From positions 98,342 to 162,341 of the forward strand of contig JAFKMU010000041.1 in the NCBI GenBank assembly GCA_017305195.1: DNA of 64,000 nucleotides, given 5' to 3'. The notes beneath the pieces were generated by a model. The model was not told where the DNA came from. It was given only the letters and a program-made list of their open reading frames with translations, and made no database searches. The position numbers and the translations under genes are program-made. The DNA is from Verrucomicrobiota bacterium (GTDB lineage: Bacteria > Verrucomicrobiota > Verrucomicrobiia > Chthoniobacterales > Terrimicrobiaceae). Positions 12,304-19,475 of this stretch are shown here, in pieces. Numbering within the stretch: position 1 is the first letter of the stretch; each line of letters begins with the position of its first letter.

Positions 12304-12900
12304 ATGACTTCGCCTCTTGGGAAAATGAATGCCACCGCCAGCGATAACGGTCTGCAAGGGCATGTCTTCATAGCGACCAGCCTGGATGGATTCATCGCCT
12401 GCCGCGATGGCTCCATCGAGTGGCTGGAGGATCAGGCACAACGCGCGGCTGCGCTCGATGCGTGCGATCATGGGTATGCCGGGTTTCTGGCCGGGATGGA
12501 TGGTATTGTCATGGGCCGGGGAACCTTTGAAAAGGTTCTCTCTTTTGAAGCGTGGCCATTTGAAAAGCCCGTCGTGGTCTTAAGCCATTCCCTGGCGTCC
12601 ACGCCGCCGAGGCCGGATCTGGCCGGACGGGTGCGGATTCTTGCGCTATCTCCCCGTGAAGTTGCCGGTCACCTGGCGAGCCTGGGGTGGAAACATGCCT
12701 ATATCGACGGAGGACAGGTCATTCAGTCCTTTCTTCGCGAGGGGTTGATTTCGGATTTGGTGATTACTCGCATCCCGGTTTTGCTGGGAGACGGGTTGTC
12801 TCTTTTTGGAGTGCTGGAGTCGGCCATCGCACTTCGTCATCTTGGCACGCAGGCGTTTCCGTCGGGATTTGTTCAGTCACGATACGAGGTCGCGAGGTAG
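12304..12900 (+). CDS. Dihydrofolate reductase-family (RibD C-terminal-like) protein
   Basis: A 198-aa protein, possibly starting at the ATG at 12325. The pattern VFIATSLDGFIACRDGSIEW, GIVMGRGTFEKVL, KPVVVLSHSL, HAYIDGGQVIQSFLREGLI and RIPVLLGDGLSLF is typical of the YyaP/YwjB branch of DHFR/RibD-like NADPH reductases. No folate-pathway neighbour is present, so the substrate is unknown. No signal peptide; cytoplasmic. It stands alone on the plus strand, 60 nt before the methyltransferase gene. Confidence 0.8.
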   Translation: MTSPLGKMNATASDNGLQGHVFIATSLDGFIACRDGSIEWLEDQAQRAAALDACDHGYAGFLAGMDGIVMGRGTFEKVLSFEAWPFEKPVVVLSHSLASTPPRPDLAGRVRILALSPREVAGHLASLGWKHAYIDGGQVIQSFLREGLISDLVITRIPVLLGDGLSLFGVLESAIALRHLGTQAFPSGFVQSRYEVAR

Positions 12901-12960
12901 CTGGGGGGCGGAGACGGTTTCGCCGGGCATGGTTCTCTGCTAGATTGCAGCGAGCCAGCC

Positions 12961-13752
12961 ATGGACTTCACCGCCAACATTGAGAGATTCACCGGGTTTG
13001 CCGACCACTACGATCGCTATCGCCCGGCGCCTCCCGAGGCGCTGGCGGAGCTGCTTGGGCAATTTCTTCATCAGGAGCGGCCCGGGTTGGTCGTGGATCT
13101 GGGGTGCGGCAGCGGGTTGTCGACCCGGTATTGGTCGGGGAGGGCGGCTGCCGTGATCGGGGTTGATCCGACGGAGGCCATGCTGGCCCAGGCGCGATTC
13201 GTGGCAGGCCCGGAATATCGCCAGGGGTTTTCCCATGCCACAGGCCTGCCGGAAGGGGGTGCGGATATCGTGACCTGCTCCCAGTCGCTTCACTGGATGG
13301 ACCCTCAGCCGACTTTTGAAGAGGTGGCGAGAATTTTGCGACCCGGGGGAGTTTTCGCTGCTTACGATTACGACTGGCCGCCCGTGACGACAGAACCCGG
13401 GGTGGATGCCCTTTATCAGGAATGCATGGAACGCTCCCGCAAGCTCGAGAAGGAGGCAGGTGTTTCCTCGGAGGTGCGGCAATGGGGCAAATCCGGCCAC
13501 CTTGCACGCATGCAGGAGAGCGGATGCTTCCGATTCGTCCGGGAATGCACCCTGCACCATACGGATGAGGGAAACGCCGAGCGCATCGTCGGTCTCCTCC
13601 TGAGCCAGGGACATGTACAGACCTTGCTCAAGGCTGGCTTCACCGAGACCGATCTGAGAATTGACCGGCTACGGGAGATCGCTGGACAAATGCTCGGCTC
13701 CAGCTTTCAGCGATGGTACTGGTCGTCCCGGGTGAGGGTTAGCTTGAAGTGA
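12961..13752 (+). CDS. Class I SAM-dependent methyltransferase
   Basis: A 263-aa protein. SAM-binding motif I is VVDLGCGSGLSTRYWSG (about residues 44-60), followed by the acidic loop VIGVDPTEAMLAQAR and motif IV near ADIVTCSQSLHWMDP. The RILRPGGVFAAYDYDWPP strand follows. The QSLHWM motif is typical of the UbiE/BioC-like superfamily of small-molecule methyltransferases, but the substrate cannot be assigned. Confidence 0.85.
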   Translation: MDFTANIERFTGFADHYDRYRPAPPEALAELLGQFLHQERPGLVVDLGCGSGLSTRYWSGRAAAVIGVDPTEAMLAQARFVAGPEYRQGFSHATGLPEGGADIVTCSQSLHWMDPQPTFEEVARILRPGGVFAAYDYDWPPVTTEPGVDALYQECMERSRKLEKEAGVSSEVRQWGKSGHLARMQESGCFRFVRECTLHHTDEGNAERIVGLLLSQGHVQTLLKAGFTETDLRIDRLREIAGQMLGSSFQRWYWSSRVRVSLK

Positions 13753-13793
13753 TCAATCCGGAATTCCCAGACAGGGTATGCGGTGGATAAAGC

Positions 13794-14117
13794 CTACGCC
13801 TTGCGCACGAAGCAGGCTTTCAAGCCGACGGCCATGCCGTCGATCTTGCAGGAGATTTCGTGATCGCCATCGACGAGGCGGATGGGCTTCGTCTTGGTTC
13901 CTCCCTTGAGCACCTGTGCGCCTTTGAGCGGCAGATCCTTGATCAGCACCACGCAATCGCCATCGGCCAGGACATTGCCATGCGCATCCTTGACGATTCG
14001 CCCTGCAGGAGCCTCTTCTTCGCGTGCCCATTCGTGTCCGCAGGTCATGCACTCCCAGTGCTCGGCGTGTTGCAATACATCATTCATCTCACACTCGGGG
14101 CACGTTGGCTGACTCAT
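13794..14117 (-). CDS. yjdM: YjdM/PhnA-family zinc-ribbon protein
   Basis: A 107-aa protein. The N-terminal zinc ribbon CPEC...CMTC (about residues 6-27) is followed by the PhnA domain: VKDAHGNVLADGDCVVLIKD, LKGAQVLKGGTKTKPIRLVDGDHEISCKIDG read in consecutive blocks, ending LKACFVRKA. Proteins of this family were named for phosphonate use in E. coli but are not part of the C-P lyase, and their biochemical role is unsettled. No phn genes are nearby. Confidence 0.9.
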   Translation of the reverse strand: MSQPTCPECEMNDVLQHAEHWECMTCGHEWAREEEAPAGRIVKDAHGNVLADGDCVVLIKDLPLKGAQVLKGGTKTKPIRLVDGDHEISCKIDGMAVGLKACFVRKA

Positions 14118-14198
14118 AGGCGAGTCAGGCTACGCATCCGGTCCGGCGAATGCAATGTTCCTTATAACCCGGCGGGAGAAGCGCCAGTGAAGATCGGT

Positions 14199-14903
14199 CT
14201 ATCCGCCCCAGCGGCTGCCCTCGCTCAGGGCGGGGATCCAGCCATTGGTCGGGCACTTGGAGTAATCCGTCTTGCCCACCGCGCCGATCATGCGCTTGCC
14301 GGTGGCGGAGCGCCATAGCTTGCTCATGCTCTCGCCGGTGTAGCATCCCCAGCTTTTCACGAGGGCGTCCTTGGTGAAGAGGCCGCGATGGATGGCGCTG
14401 AGCTGCGACTCGTGCAGGTAGCCTTTGGAGGCGCTGTCGATCTCGTTGCTGTAGTCAAACATGAAGCACGCGCGATTCGAGTGGCCGAAGTAGTCGAAGG
14501 TCGCGATCTTGACCTGGCCGCGGGGCTGGCCGGCGTTGAGGTAGTTGATGACATCCTGCCCCGACCTGATCCAGACGAGGTTCAGGCCGTACTTGTCGCG
14601 TACGCTGGTGATGTTGCTGATGAGATCGGTCTTGTCCTGCTGGCTGCGGCGATCATAGGCGGGACGGTAGACGAGCCAGGTGATCTTGGCATTGGGGCCG
14701 TACTGCTCGCGCAGCTGTTGAATCCGGACACGAGCGGAGCGGATGAAATTGCCCCACCAGCGATCATGGGGTTCCGCCTTGTACTTTTCCCATTCGATCA
14801 GCGAGGGACCGCCGCTCACGACGATGTACTCCCGCTGGACTTCCGCCTGGGCCAGGGCTGCGCAGGCCAGGAAGGTAAGGAGGAAAAGGCGCAGAAATTT
14901 CAT
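14199..14903 (-). CDS. Secreted protein with possible caspase-like (clan CD) His/Cys pair
   Basis: A 234-aa protein starting at the ATG at 14901-14903, which opens a signal peptide (MKFLRLFLLTFLACAALAQA). The mature part contains EYIVVSGGPSLIEWEKYK near the N-terminus, then two short conserved-looking blocks after hydrophobic strands: IATFDYFGHSNRACFMF and VKSWGCYTGESMSKLW. A His following a hydrophobic strand (FGH) and a later Cys (WGCYTGES) is the arrangement of clan CD peptidases and DUF4347-like domains. I infer a possible hydrolase fold but cannot assign it. The gene is followed by no obvious partner. Confidence 0.6.
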   Translation of the reverse strand: MKFLRLFLLTFLACAALAQAEVQREYIVVSGGPSLIEWEKYKAEPHDRWWGNFIRSARVRIQQLREQYGPNAKITWLVYRPAYDRRSQQDKTDLISNITSVRDKYGLNLVWIRSGQDVINYLNAGQPRGQVKIATFDYFGHSNRACFMFDYSNEIDSASKGYLHESQLSAIHRGLFTKDALVKSWGCYTGESMSKLWRSATGKRMIGAVGKTDYSKCPTNGWIPALSEGSRWGG

Positions 14904-14944
14904 CCCATGAGAATTGCCGCCCCGCGCCGTGGCGCAAGTGGAAA

Positions 14945-14973
14945 AAGACGAAAACTCCCCTTTTGCCGGGGAG
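14945..14973 (-). terminator. Rho-independent terminator after thiE
   Basis: Read on the minus strand: CTCCCC, a short loop, GGGGAG, then TTTTCGTCTTTTT. It lies 11 nt past the thiE stop and separates thiE from the secreted-protein gene. Confidence 0.8.
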
Positions 14974-14983
14974 GAAATCGGCA

Positions 14984-15637
14984 TTACGCGAGCGGTACGG
15001 CGTCGAGCAGGGCGCGGCAGCGGCGGCAATACCCCGCCACGTCATCGGCCAGCAGGATGCCGGAGACGATGACGACGCGTTTCGCGCCTGCGGCGAGTAC
15101 GGTTTCGAGATTCTCCAGTTTTACCCCGCCGATGCAGAAGATCGGGAGCTTCACCCGCCTATGCACCTCGGTGATCTCAGTGGTGCCGATCGGCGTGTAA
15201 TCGGGTTTGGTCGGAGTGGCAAAGAGCGGGCCGAAACCGATGTAATCCAGTGCCTGCTCCCCGGCGGCGGTCGCCTGGGCGACGCTGTGGGTCGATTTGC
15301 CGAGGAGGACGTTGCCGATGATGCCCCGGGTCGCCTCGACCGCGAGATCGTCCTGCCCCACATGCGCGCCATCGGCTCCGGTGGGCTGCACGAGATTCGG
15401 ATGGTCGTTGATGATGAAGGGCGCCCCGGCCGCGCTGGTGAGGGCGGCCACTTCCTTCGCCAGCCGCTCGATGAGGTCCAGCGGCTGGTTTTTGGCCCGG
15501 AGTTGCAGGATCTGCACGCCGCCGTCGAGCATCCGGCGCGTCATGTCGAGCGCGCCATCGGCGGAGACGTAGGAAAGGTCGAGGATGCCGTAGAGCCGGG
15601 CCTCGGAGACAGCCCGGCGGGCGGCGGTTATTTCCAC
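14984..15637 (-). CDS. thiE: Thiamine-phosphate synthase
   Basis: A 217-aa TIM-barrel enzyme that couples HMP-PP and thiazole phosphate to thiamine phosphate. Motifs: LYGILDLSYVS, GGVQILQLRAKN, FIINDHPNLV, GADGAHVGQDDL, LLGKSTHSVAQA, DYIGFGPLFATPTKPDY, PIFCIGGVKLENL and VVIVSGIL. The start is taken as GTG at 15635-15637 (VEITAARRAV), because further upstream the frame only repeats antisense-free shadow of the preceding gene. That gives a 10-nt overlap with the nucleotidyltransferase gene, indicating coupling. No TPP riboswitch is visible ahead of the pair. Confidence 0.9.
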   Translation of the reverse strand: MEITAARRAVSEARLYGILDLSYVSADGALDMTRRMLDGGVQILQLRAKNQPLDLIERLAKEVAALTSAAGAPFIINDHPNLVQPTGADGAHVGQDDLAVEATRGIIGNVLLGKSTHSVAQATAAGEQALDYIGFGPLFATPTKPDYTPIGTTEITEVHRRVKLPIFCIGGVKLENLETVLAAGAKRVVIVSGILLADDVAGYCRRCRALLDAVPLA

Positions 15638-16533
15638 AGCGGAGTCGGGTACTCGCCTGATGCGTGGAGCTTGGCCAGCGCCTCGGTGACGAGCGGCTTG
15701 TCCTCGCGATAGGTCACGCCGAACCACGGGGCGTTCGTCGGCAGCACTTCGAGGGTGGCCTTGCCCTGCTCGGTGAACTGGCCGAGCGCGGTCGGGATGT
15801 AGCATTCCGCCTTCAGGTCGCTGCTGTTCGCGGTGAGGAAGTCGCTGAGGATCGTCTCAAGCTGCGGGAACACGGCGGGGGTGAGCCCCCAGAAGTTCAT
15901 CGAGACGGGCTCGCTGCCGGTGAAGGTCTTTTCGCCGCCGTCGGTCTTTTGGAAAATCCTGCCCTCGGAATGCTCGATGGCGGTCCACTCGACGATGGAG
16001 GTCAGCTTGTGGGCGGCGTCCACCTCGCAGACGCCGCGAGCGACGGAGCCGTGGTCGGAGAGCGTGTTGTCGAGGCGATACCCAGCCATGGCGTAATCCG
16101 TGCTGCCTGCGGCCTTGTCGCGGAGGAACTTTGCCAGCACCTCGTACGAGCCGACGCCGTAAAAGTCGTCGGCGTTGATCGAGACAAACGGACCGTCGAG
16201 CACCTCGCGGGCGCACCAGACCGCGTGGGCGGTGCCCCAGGGTTTCTTGCGATCGGCGGGCACGGTGAAGCTGCCGGGCAGGGCGTCGAGCTGCTGGAAA
16301 GCATAGGCCACGTCGATGCGGCCCTCGTAGCGCGAGCCGACCTTGGCGCGGAACTCCTCCTCGATGTCGCGGCGGATCAGAAATACCACGCGGTCAAAAC
16401 CCGCGCGCATGGCGTCGTAAACCGAGTAGTCGAGCAAGGTTTCCCCCGATGGGCCCATGGGATCGACCTGTTTCAGGCCTCCGTAGCGGCTGCCCATGCC
16501 TGCGGCGAGTACGAGAAGAGAGAGAGAAGACAT
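15628..16533 (-). CDS. Sugar-phosphate nucleotidyltransferase family protein
   Basis: A 301-aa protein of the NTP_transferase fold. The nucleotide-binding start LLVLAAGMGSRYGGLKQVDP is diagnostic, followed by FDRVVFLIRR, PWGTAHAVWCAREV, FVSINADDFYG (metal-binding Asp pair) and VSMNFWGLTPAVFP. These fit enzymes making NDP-hexoses from hexose-1-phosphates. The specific sugar is unclear. Its last codons overlap thiE, an odd functional pairing that probably reflects compaction rather than a shared pathway. Confidence 0.85.
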   Translation of the reverse strand: MSSLSLLVLAAGMGSRYGGLKQVDPMGPSGETLLDYSVYDAMRAGFDRVVFLIRRDIEEEFRAKVGSRYEGRIDVAYAFQQLDALPGSFTVPADRKKPWGTAHAVWCAREVLDGPFVSINADDFYGVGSYEVLAKFLRDKAAGSTDYAMAGYRLDNTLSDHGSVARGVCEVDAAHKLTSIVEWTAIEHSEGRIFQKTDGGEKTFTGSEPVSMNFWGLTPAVFPQLETILSDFLTANSSDLKAECYIPTALGQFTEQGKATLEVLPTNAPWFGVTYREDKPLVTEALAKLHASGEYPTPLWK

Positions 16534-16634
16534 CGGGCGTGTGTTTTCTCCGATTGCGCCCCCTCTGGCAAGCCGGGGATACGAGGGACGAGAGCGAAAA
16601 TTCCAAACCGGCGGAATCCAGACGTGATGTTTGT

Positions 16635-17147
16635 CTAAAGAGCGGCGGCCATTTCGGTCAGCTTGGCCACAGTATTGATATTGCGCGCGGTGCCGCTTTT
16701 CTCGGCGGGAGGCCGGAGCCGCGATGTGCCCATCCCGTCGGGATAGAAGATGAAAAGCTCGCGTTTCCCGAGGGCGAGGTGCTCGGTCTTTTGTCCGGGA
16801 ACCTGGAGGACGGAGTCGCTGGATAGCGGGGCGTCGGTGAAAAGGACCGCCACGCGGTTGCCGGGCTCGCTGGCGAAGGGATTGCGCGCCAGCACATCAG
16901 CCATCTCGGCGGCGGTGCGGATGATAACCTGCACGGGCTTCCCCATGTGGGCCTGAAGGCGTGTTTCCAGCGCGGAGCGAATGGCTTTCTCGGCCAGGGT
17001 GCTGCGGAAAACCACGTTGCCGCTGGCAATGTAGGTTCGGACGCCTACCAATCCCGCCTCCTCGCAAAGCGCCTTCAGCTCCGCCATGGGCAGCTTGCCG
17101 GTTCCTCCCACATTCACGGCGCGAAGCAGGGCGACATAGGCGGTCAT
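16635..17147 (-). CDS. DUF1697 family protein
   Basis: A 170-aa protein that starts TAYVALLRAVNVGGTGKLPM, the hallmark of DUF1697, with YIASGNVVFRS, VQVIIRTAAEM, NPFA and TARNINTVAKL in the usual order. Function unknown; the family is widespread and cytoplasmic. The ATG at 17145-17147 is palindromic with a plus-strand ATG. It is divergent from imuA, so the 17148-17260 region should hold both promoters. Confidence 0.9.
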   Translation of the reverse strand: MTAYVALLRAVNVGGTGKLPMAELKALCEEAGLVGVRTYIASGNVVFRSTLAEKAIRSALETRLQAHMGKPVQVIIRTAAEMADVLARNPFASEPGNRVAVLFTDAPLSSDSVLQVPGQKTEHLALGKRELFIFYPDGMGTSRLRPPAEKSGTARNINTVAKLTEMAAAL

Positions 17148-17259
17148 GACGGTCTCTTTAGGATGGAAAATGGCGGCTGGCGACATCTTTCCGGCGGCGA
17201 TTTTGCCCAGCTCAGACAAGCAATGTCCGACCCCTCCGGGTGTAGTGAAAAGCGTCTTT

Positions 17260-18009
17260 ATGGAACTTGCGCGGATGGCCCGGGAACCTACAGTTGAGCT
17301 GATGGATGCGGCAAAGGTTCCGGCCCGCTCGCTGGGAGCTGATACGCCGTCCTTTGGGCAAGAGGGCGAAAGTTGTAACCCTTTGTCCGACAAGATTATC
17401 CGTTTTAAGCAATTGCGTGGCATGCTGGCGGAGAAATTTCCCGCCGCGACGCATGGTCTCCAAGCTCCGAAGGCGGTCGAGCGTGCCGCCATTCCGGCGG
17501 GAATTTTGACCGAAATCACGGGGCCCTCCGGGGGCGTCGGACTGCTCATGCTGGACGCCCTCATCGCGCCCTCGGCTTTCGCGGCAGTGGTGGACGCGAG
17601 CGACAGTTTTGATCCCTCTGATGTGCCGGAGGATTTCCTCTCCCGCCTGCTCTGGGTGCGATGCGAAAAGCTGACCGGAGCGATCCAGTCGGTGGACCTT
17701 CTTTTGCGCGATGGCAACCTGCCCATGGTCCTGCTCGACCTGCGCATGGTCGCGGCGAAGGAACTGCGTTCGGTGCCTGCGAGCACATGGCACAGGTTTC
17801 AGCGTCTGCTGGAGCAACAGGGGAGCGCCCTGGGCATCTGCACGGCGCGGCCTTGCATCGCGGCGGCGCGTTTGCGCGTGCAGGCACGGAACCAGTGGAC
17901 CCTGCGCGATCTCCTGCGTCCGCGTGAGGAGTTGATGGCCGAGCTGCGCTCTGAATCCCAGTATCGCGGTGTCGCTGCTCCGGACGAGCGTACGCTGCAT
18001 ATTGCCTGA
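17260..18009 (+). CDS. imuA: ImuA-like RecA-fold protein of the mutasome cassette
   Basis: About 249 aa, RecA/SulA-like. It is recognised mainly by position directly before imuB and dnaE2 and by the RecA-type core: ILTEITGPSGGVGLLMLDAL (degenerate P-loop, no Lys), AAVVDASDSFDP, LLWVRCEKLTGAIQSVDLLL, MVLLDLRMV and a C-terminal Arg-rich tail. ImuA supports translesion synthesis by the ImuB-DnaE2 pair. The start is uncertain: in-frame ATGs exist at 17146, 17260, 17275, 17302 and 17422, none with a strong Shine-Dalgarno. 17260 gives a length usual for the family. The gene ends 8 nt before imuB. Confidence 0.75.
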   Translation: MELARMAREPTVELMDAAKVPARSLGADTPSFGQEGESCNPLSDKIIRFKQLRGMLAEKFPAATHGLQAPKAVERAAIPAGILTEITGPSGGVGLLMLDALIAPSAFAAVVDASDSFDPSDVPEDFLSRLLWVRCEKLTGAIQSVDLLLRDGNLPMVLLDLRMVAAKELRSVPASTWHRFQRLLEQQGSALGICTARPCIAAARLRVQARNQWTLRDLLRPREELMAELRSESQYRGVAAPDERTLHIA

Positions 18010-18017
18010 CGTGCGCC

Positions 18018-19475
18018 ATGTATGCCGCCGTCCATTTGCCGACGTTCCATCTCCAGGCTGCGCTACGCTGGCGGGAGGAGCTGTGGGCCGTCCCGGCGGC
18101 CGTAGTCGATACGCAGGACGGCTGCATCTGCGAGCGCAACCTGCCCGCCGCCTCGCGCGATATCTCGGTGGGAATGCCCGTGGCGCTTGCCCTTGCGCGA
18201 TGCGCGGAGCTGAAGGTTTTTTCCATCTTTCCGGCGAAGGAGACGGCGCTTTCGGTGCTTTTACAGGATATCGCGCTTTCGCATTCCCCGTTCGTCGAGG
18301 CGACGCAGCCGGATATCGTGGTGCTGGACTGGCGCGGAGTGCTACACCAGATCGACTGGCACACGCAGGGCGACCATTTGCTGAAAGACCTGCAAGCGGC
18401 TGGATTAAAAGCCACCGTCGGCGTGGCCCCGACGCCGGATGTCGCCATCCTCGCCGCGCGCGAGACGGATGCCGTGAGCGTGGTGCGCGATCGGGGAGAA
18501 TACCTCGGTCCGCTGCCGCTGTCCCATCTCACCTCGGATGTGCGAATGCTCGCAGTGCTGGAAGATTGGGGCATCCACACCATCGGGCAATTCCTGCGCC
18601 TGCCCAAGGCCGATGTGATCGCCCGACTCGGGGCGGGGGCGGAGGAAATGTGGCGCGTGGCCAATGGTCGCACCCAGCGTCCGCTGAAGCTCGTCGCGCC
18701 GCCGGAGGTTTACCGCGAGGCGTTTGACTTTGAGCATGTGGTGGAAACCACCGCGCCGCTGCTGTTTTTGCTCCGGCGCTTTGTCGACCAGCTTTCGTCC
18801 CGCCTGCAGGTGCGCTATGTGGTGGCGTCGCAGATGACTTTGCGACTCCCGCTGGATGACGGCACGGCCTACGAACGCGTCTTTTCCATCCCGGAGCCGA
18901 CCTCGGAGGCCGATGTGATGTTTCGCACCCTGGAGACGCATCTCGACCAATTGACTCTTCCGCAGCAGCCGGTGGGGCTCAGCCTGGAGATCGAGGCGGT
19001 GGAGCCGACGCGGCAGCAGTTTGGCCTTTTCGGCACGAGGTTGCGCGACCCGAACCGCTTTGGCCACACGCTGGCGCGCATTGGCGCTTTGGTCGGAGTG
19101 CGGGAAGTGGGTTTCCCCGTGCCCGAGGATACCCACAAGCCCGACAGCTACCAGCTCGCGCCCCGCGTAGCCTGGAACGCGGAGGAAACCGGGGAACCCA
19201 ATCGCGAATGGCTCGGCCTCCCCTTGCAACGCTGCCGTCCGGCCATCGCGGCGACGGTGGAGACGCGCAACTCCTGCCCGGTTCGTATTTCCTCCTCCCT
19301 GGCGGACGGGCGCATCATGGAGGCGCTGGGGCCGTACCGGCTTTCCGGGCATTGGTGGGACCCGGCGGCCTGGGAGTTGGAGGAATGGGATATCGCGCTG
19401 GGCGACGGGCTTTACCGCATCGCGCGCCGGGATGGTCAATGGTGGGTGGAGGGTTGTTATGAGCGGGTATGTTGA
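18018..19475 (+). CDS. imuB: ImuB, catalytically dead Y-family polymerase-like mutasome hub
   Basis: A 485-aa protein with Y-family polymerase architecture: MYAAVHLPTFHLQAALR at the N-terminus, VVDTQDGCICERNLPA, GMPVALALARC, ATVGVAPTPDVAILAAR and a helix-hairpin-helix region near LEDWGIHTIGQFLRLPKADV. The acidic catalytic triad of active DinB/UmuC enzymes is missing (N-terminus reads HLPTF where active enzymes have D-x-D). This is expected for ImuB, which links the beta clamp, ImuA and DnaE2. A QFGLFG segment near residue 334 (after TRQ) is a plausible clamp-binding motif. The 3' end overlaps dnaE2 by 17 nt. Confidence 0.9.
   Translation: MYAAVHLPTFHLQAALRWREELWAVPAAVVDTQDGCICERNLPAASRDISVGMPVALALARCAELKVFSIFPAKETALSVLLQDIALSHSPFVEATQPDIVVLDWRGVLHQIDWHTQGDHLLKDLQAAGLKATVGVAPTPDVAILAARETDAVSVVRDRGEYLGPLPLSHLTSDVRMLAVLEDWGIHTIGQFLRLPKADVIARLGAGAEEMWRVANGRTQRPLKLVAPPEVYREAFDFEHVVETTAPLLFLLRRFVDQLSSRLQVRYVVASQMTLRLPLDDGTAYERVFSIPEPTSEADVMFRTLETHLDQLTLPQQPVGLSLEIEAVEPTRQQFGLFGTRLRDPNRFGHTLARIGALVGVREVGFPVPEDTHKPDSYQLAPRVAWNAEETGEPNREWLGLPLQRCRPAIAATVETRNSCPVRISSSLADGRIMEALGPYRLSGHWWDPAAWELEEWDIALGDGLYRIARRDGQWWVEGCYERVC

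Noticed and set aside
15638..16634. TPP riboswitch for thiE
   Set aside because: The upstream region is coding sequence of the nucleotidyltransferase gene, and 16534-16634 shows no thi-box-like sequence.
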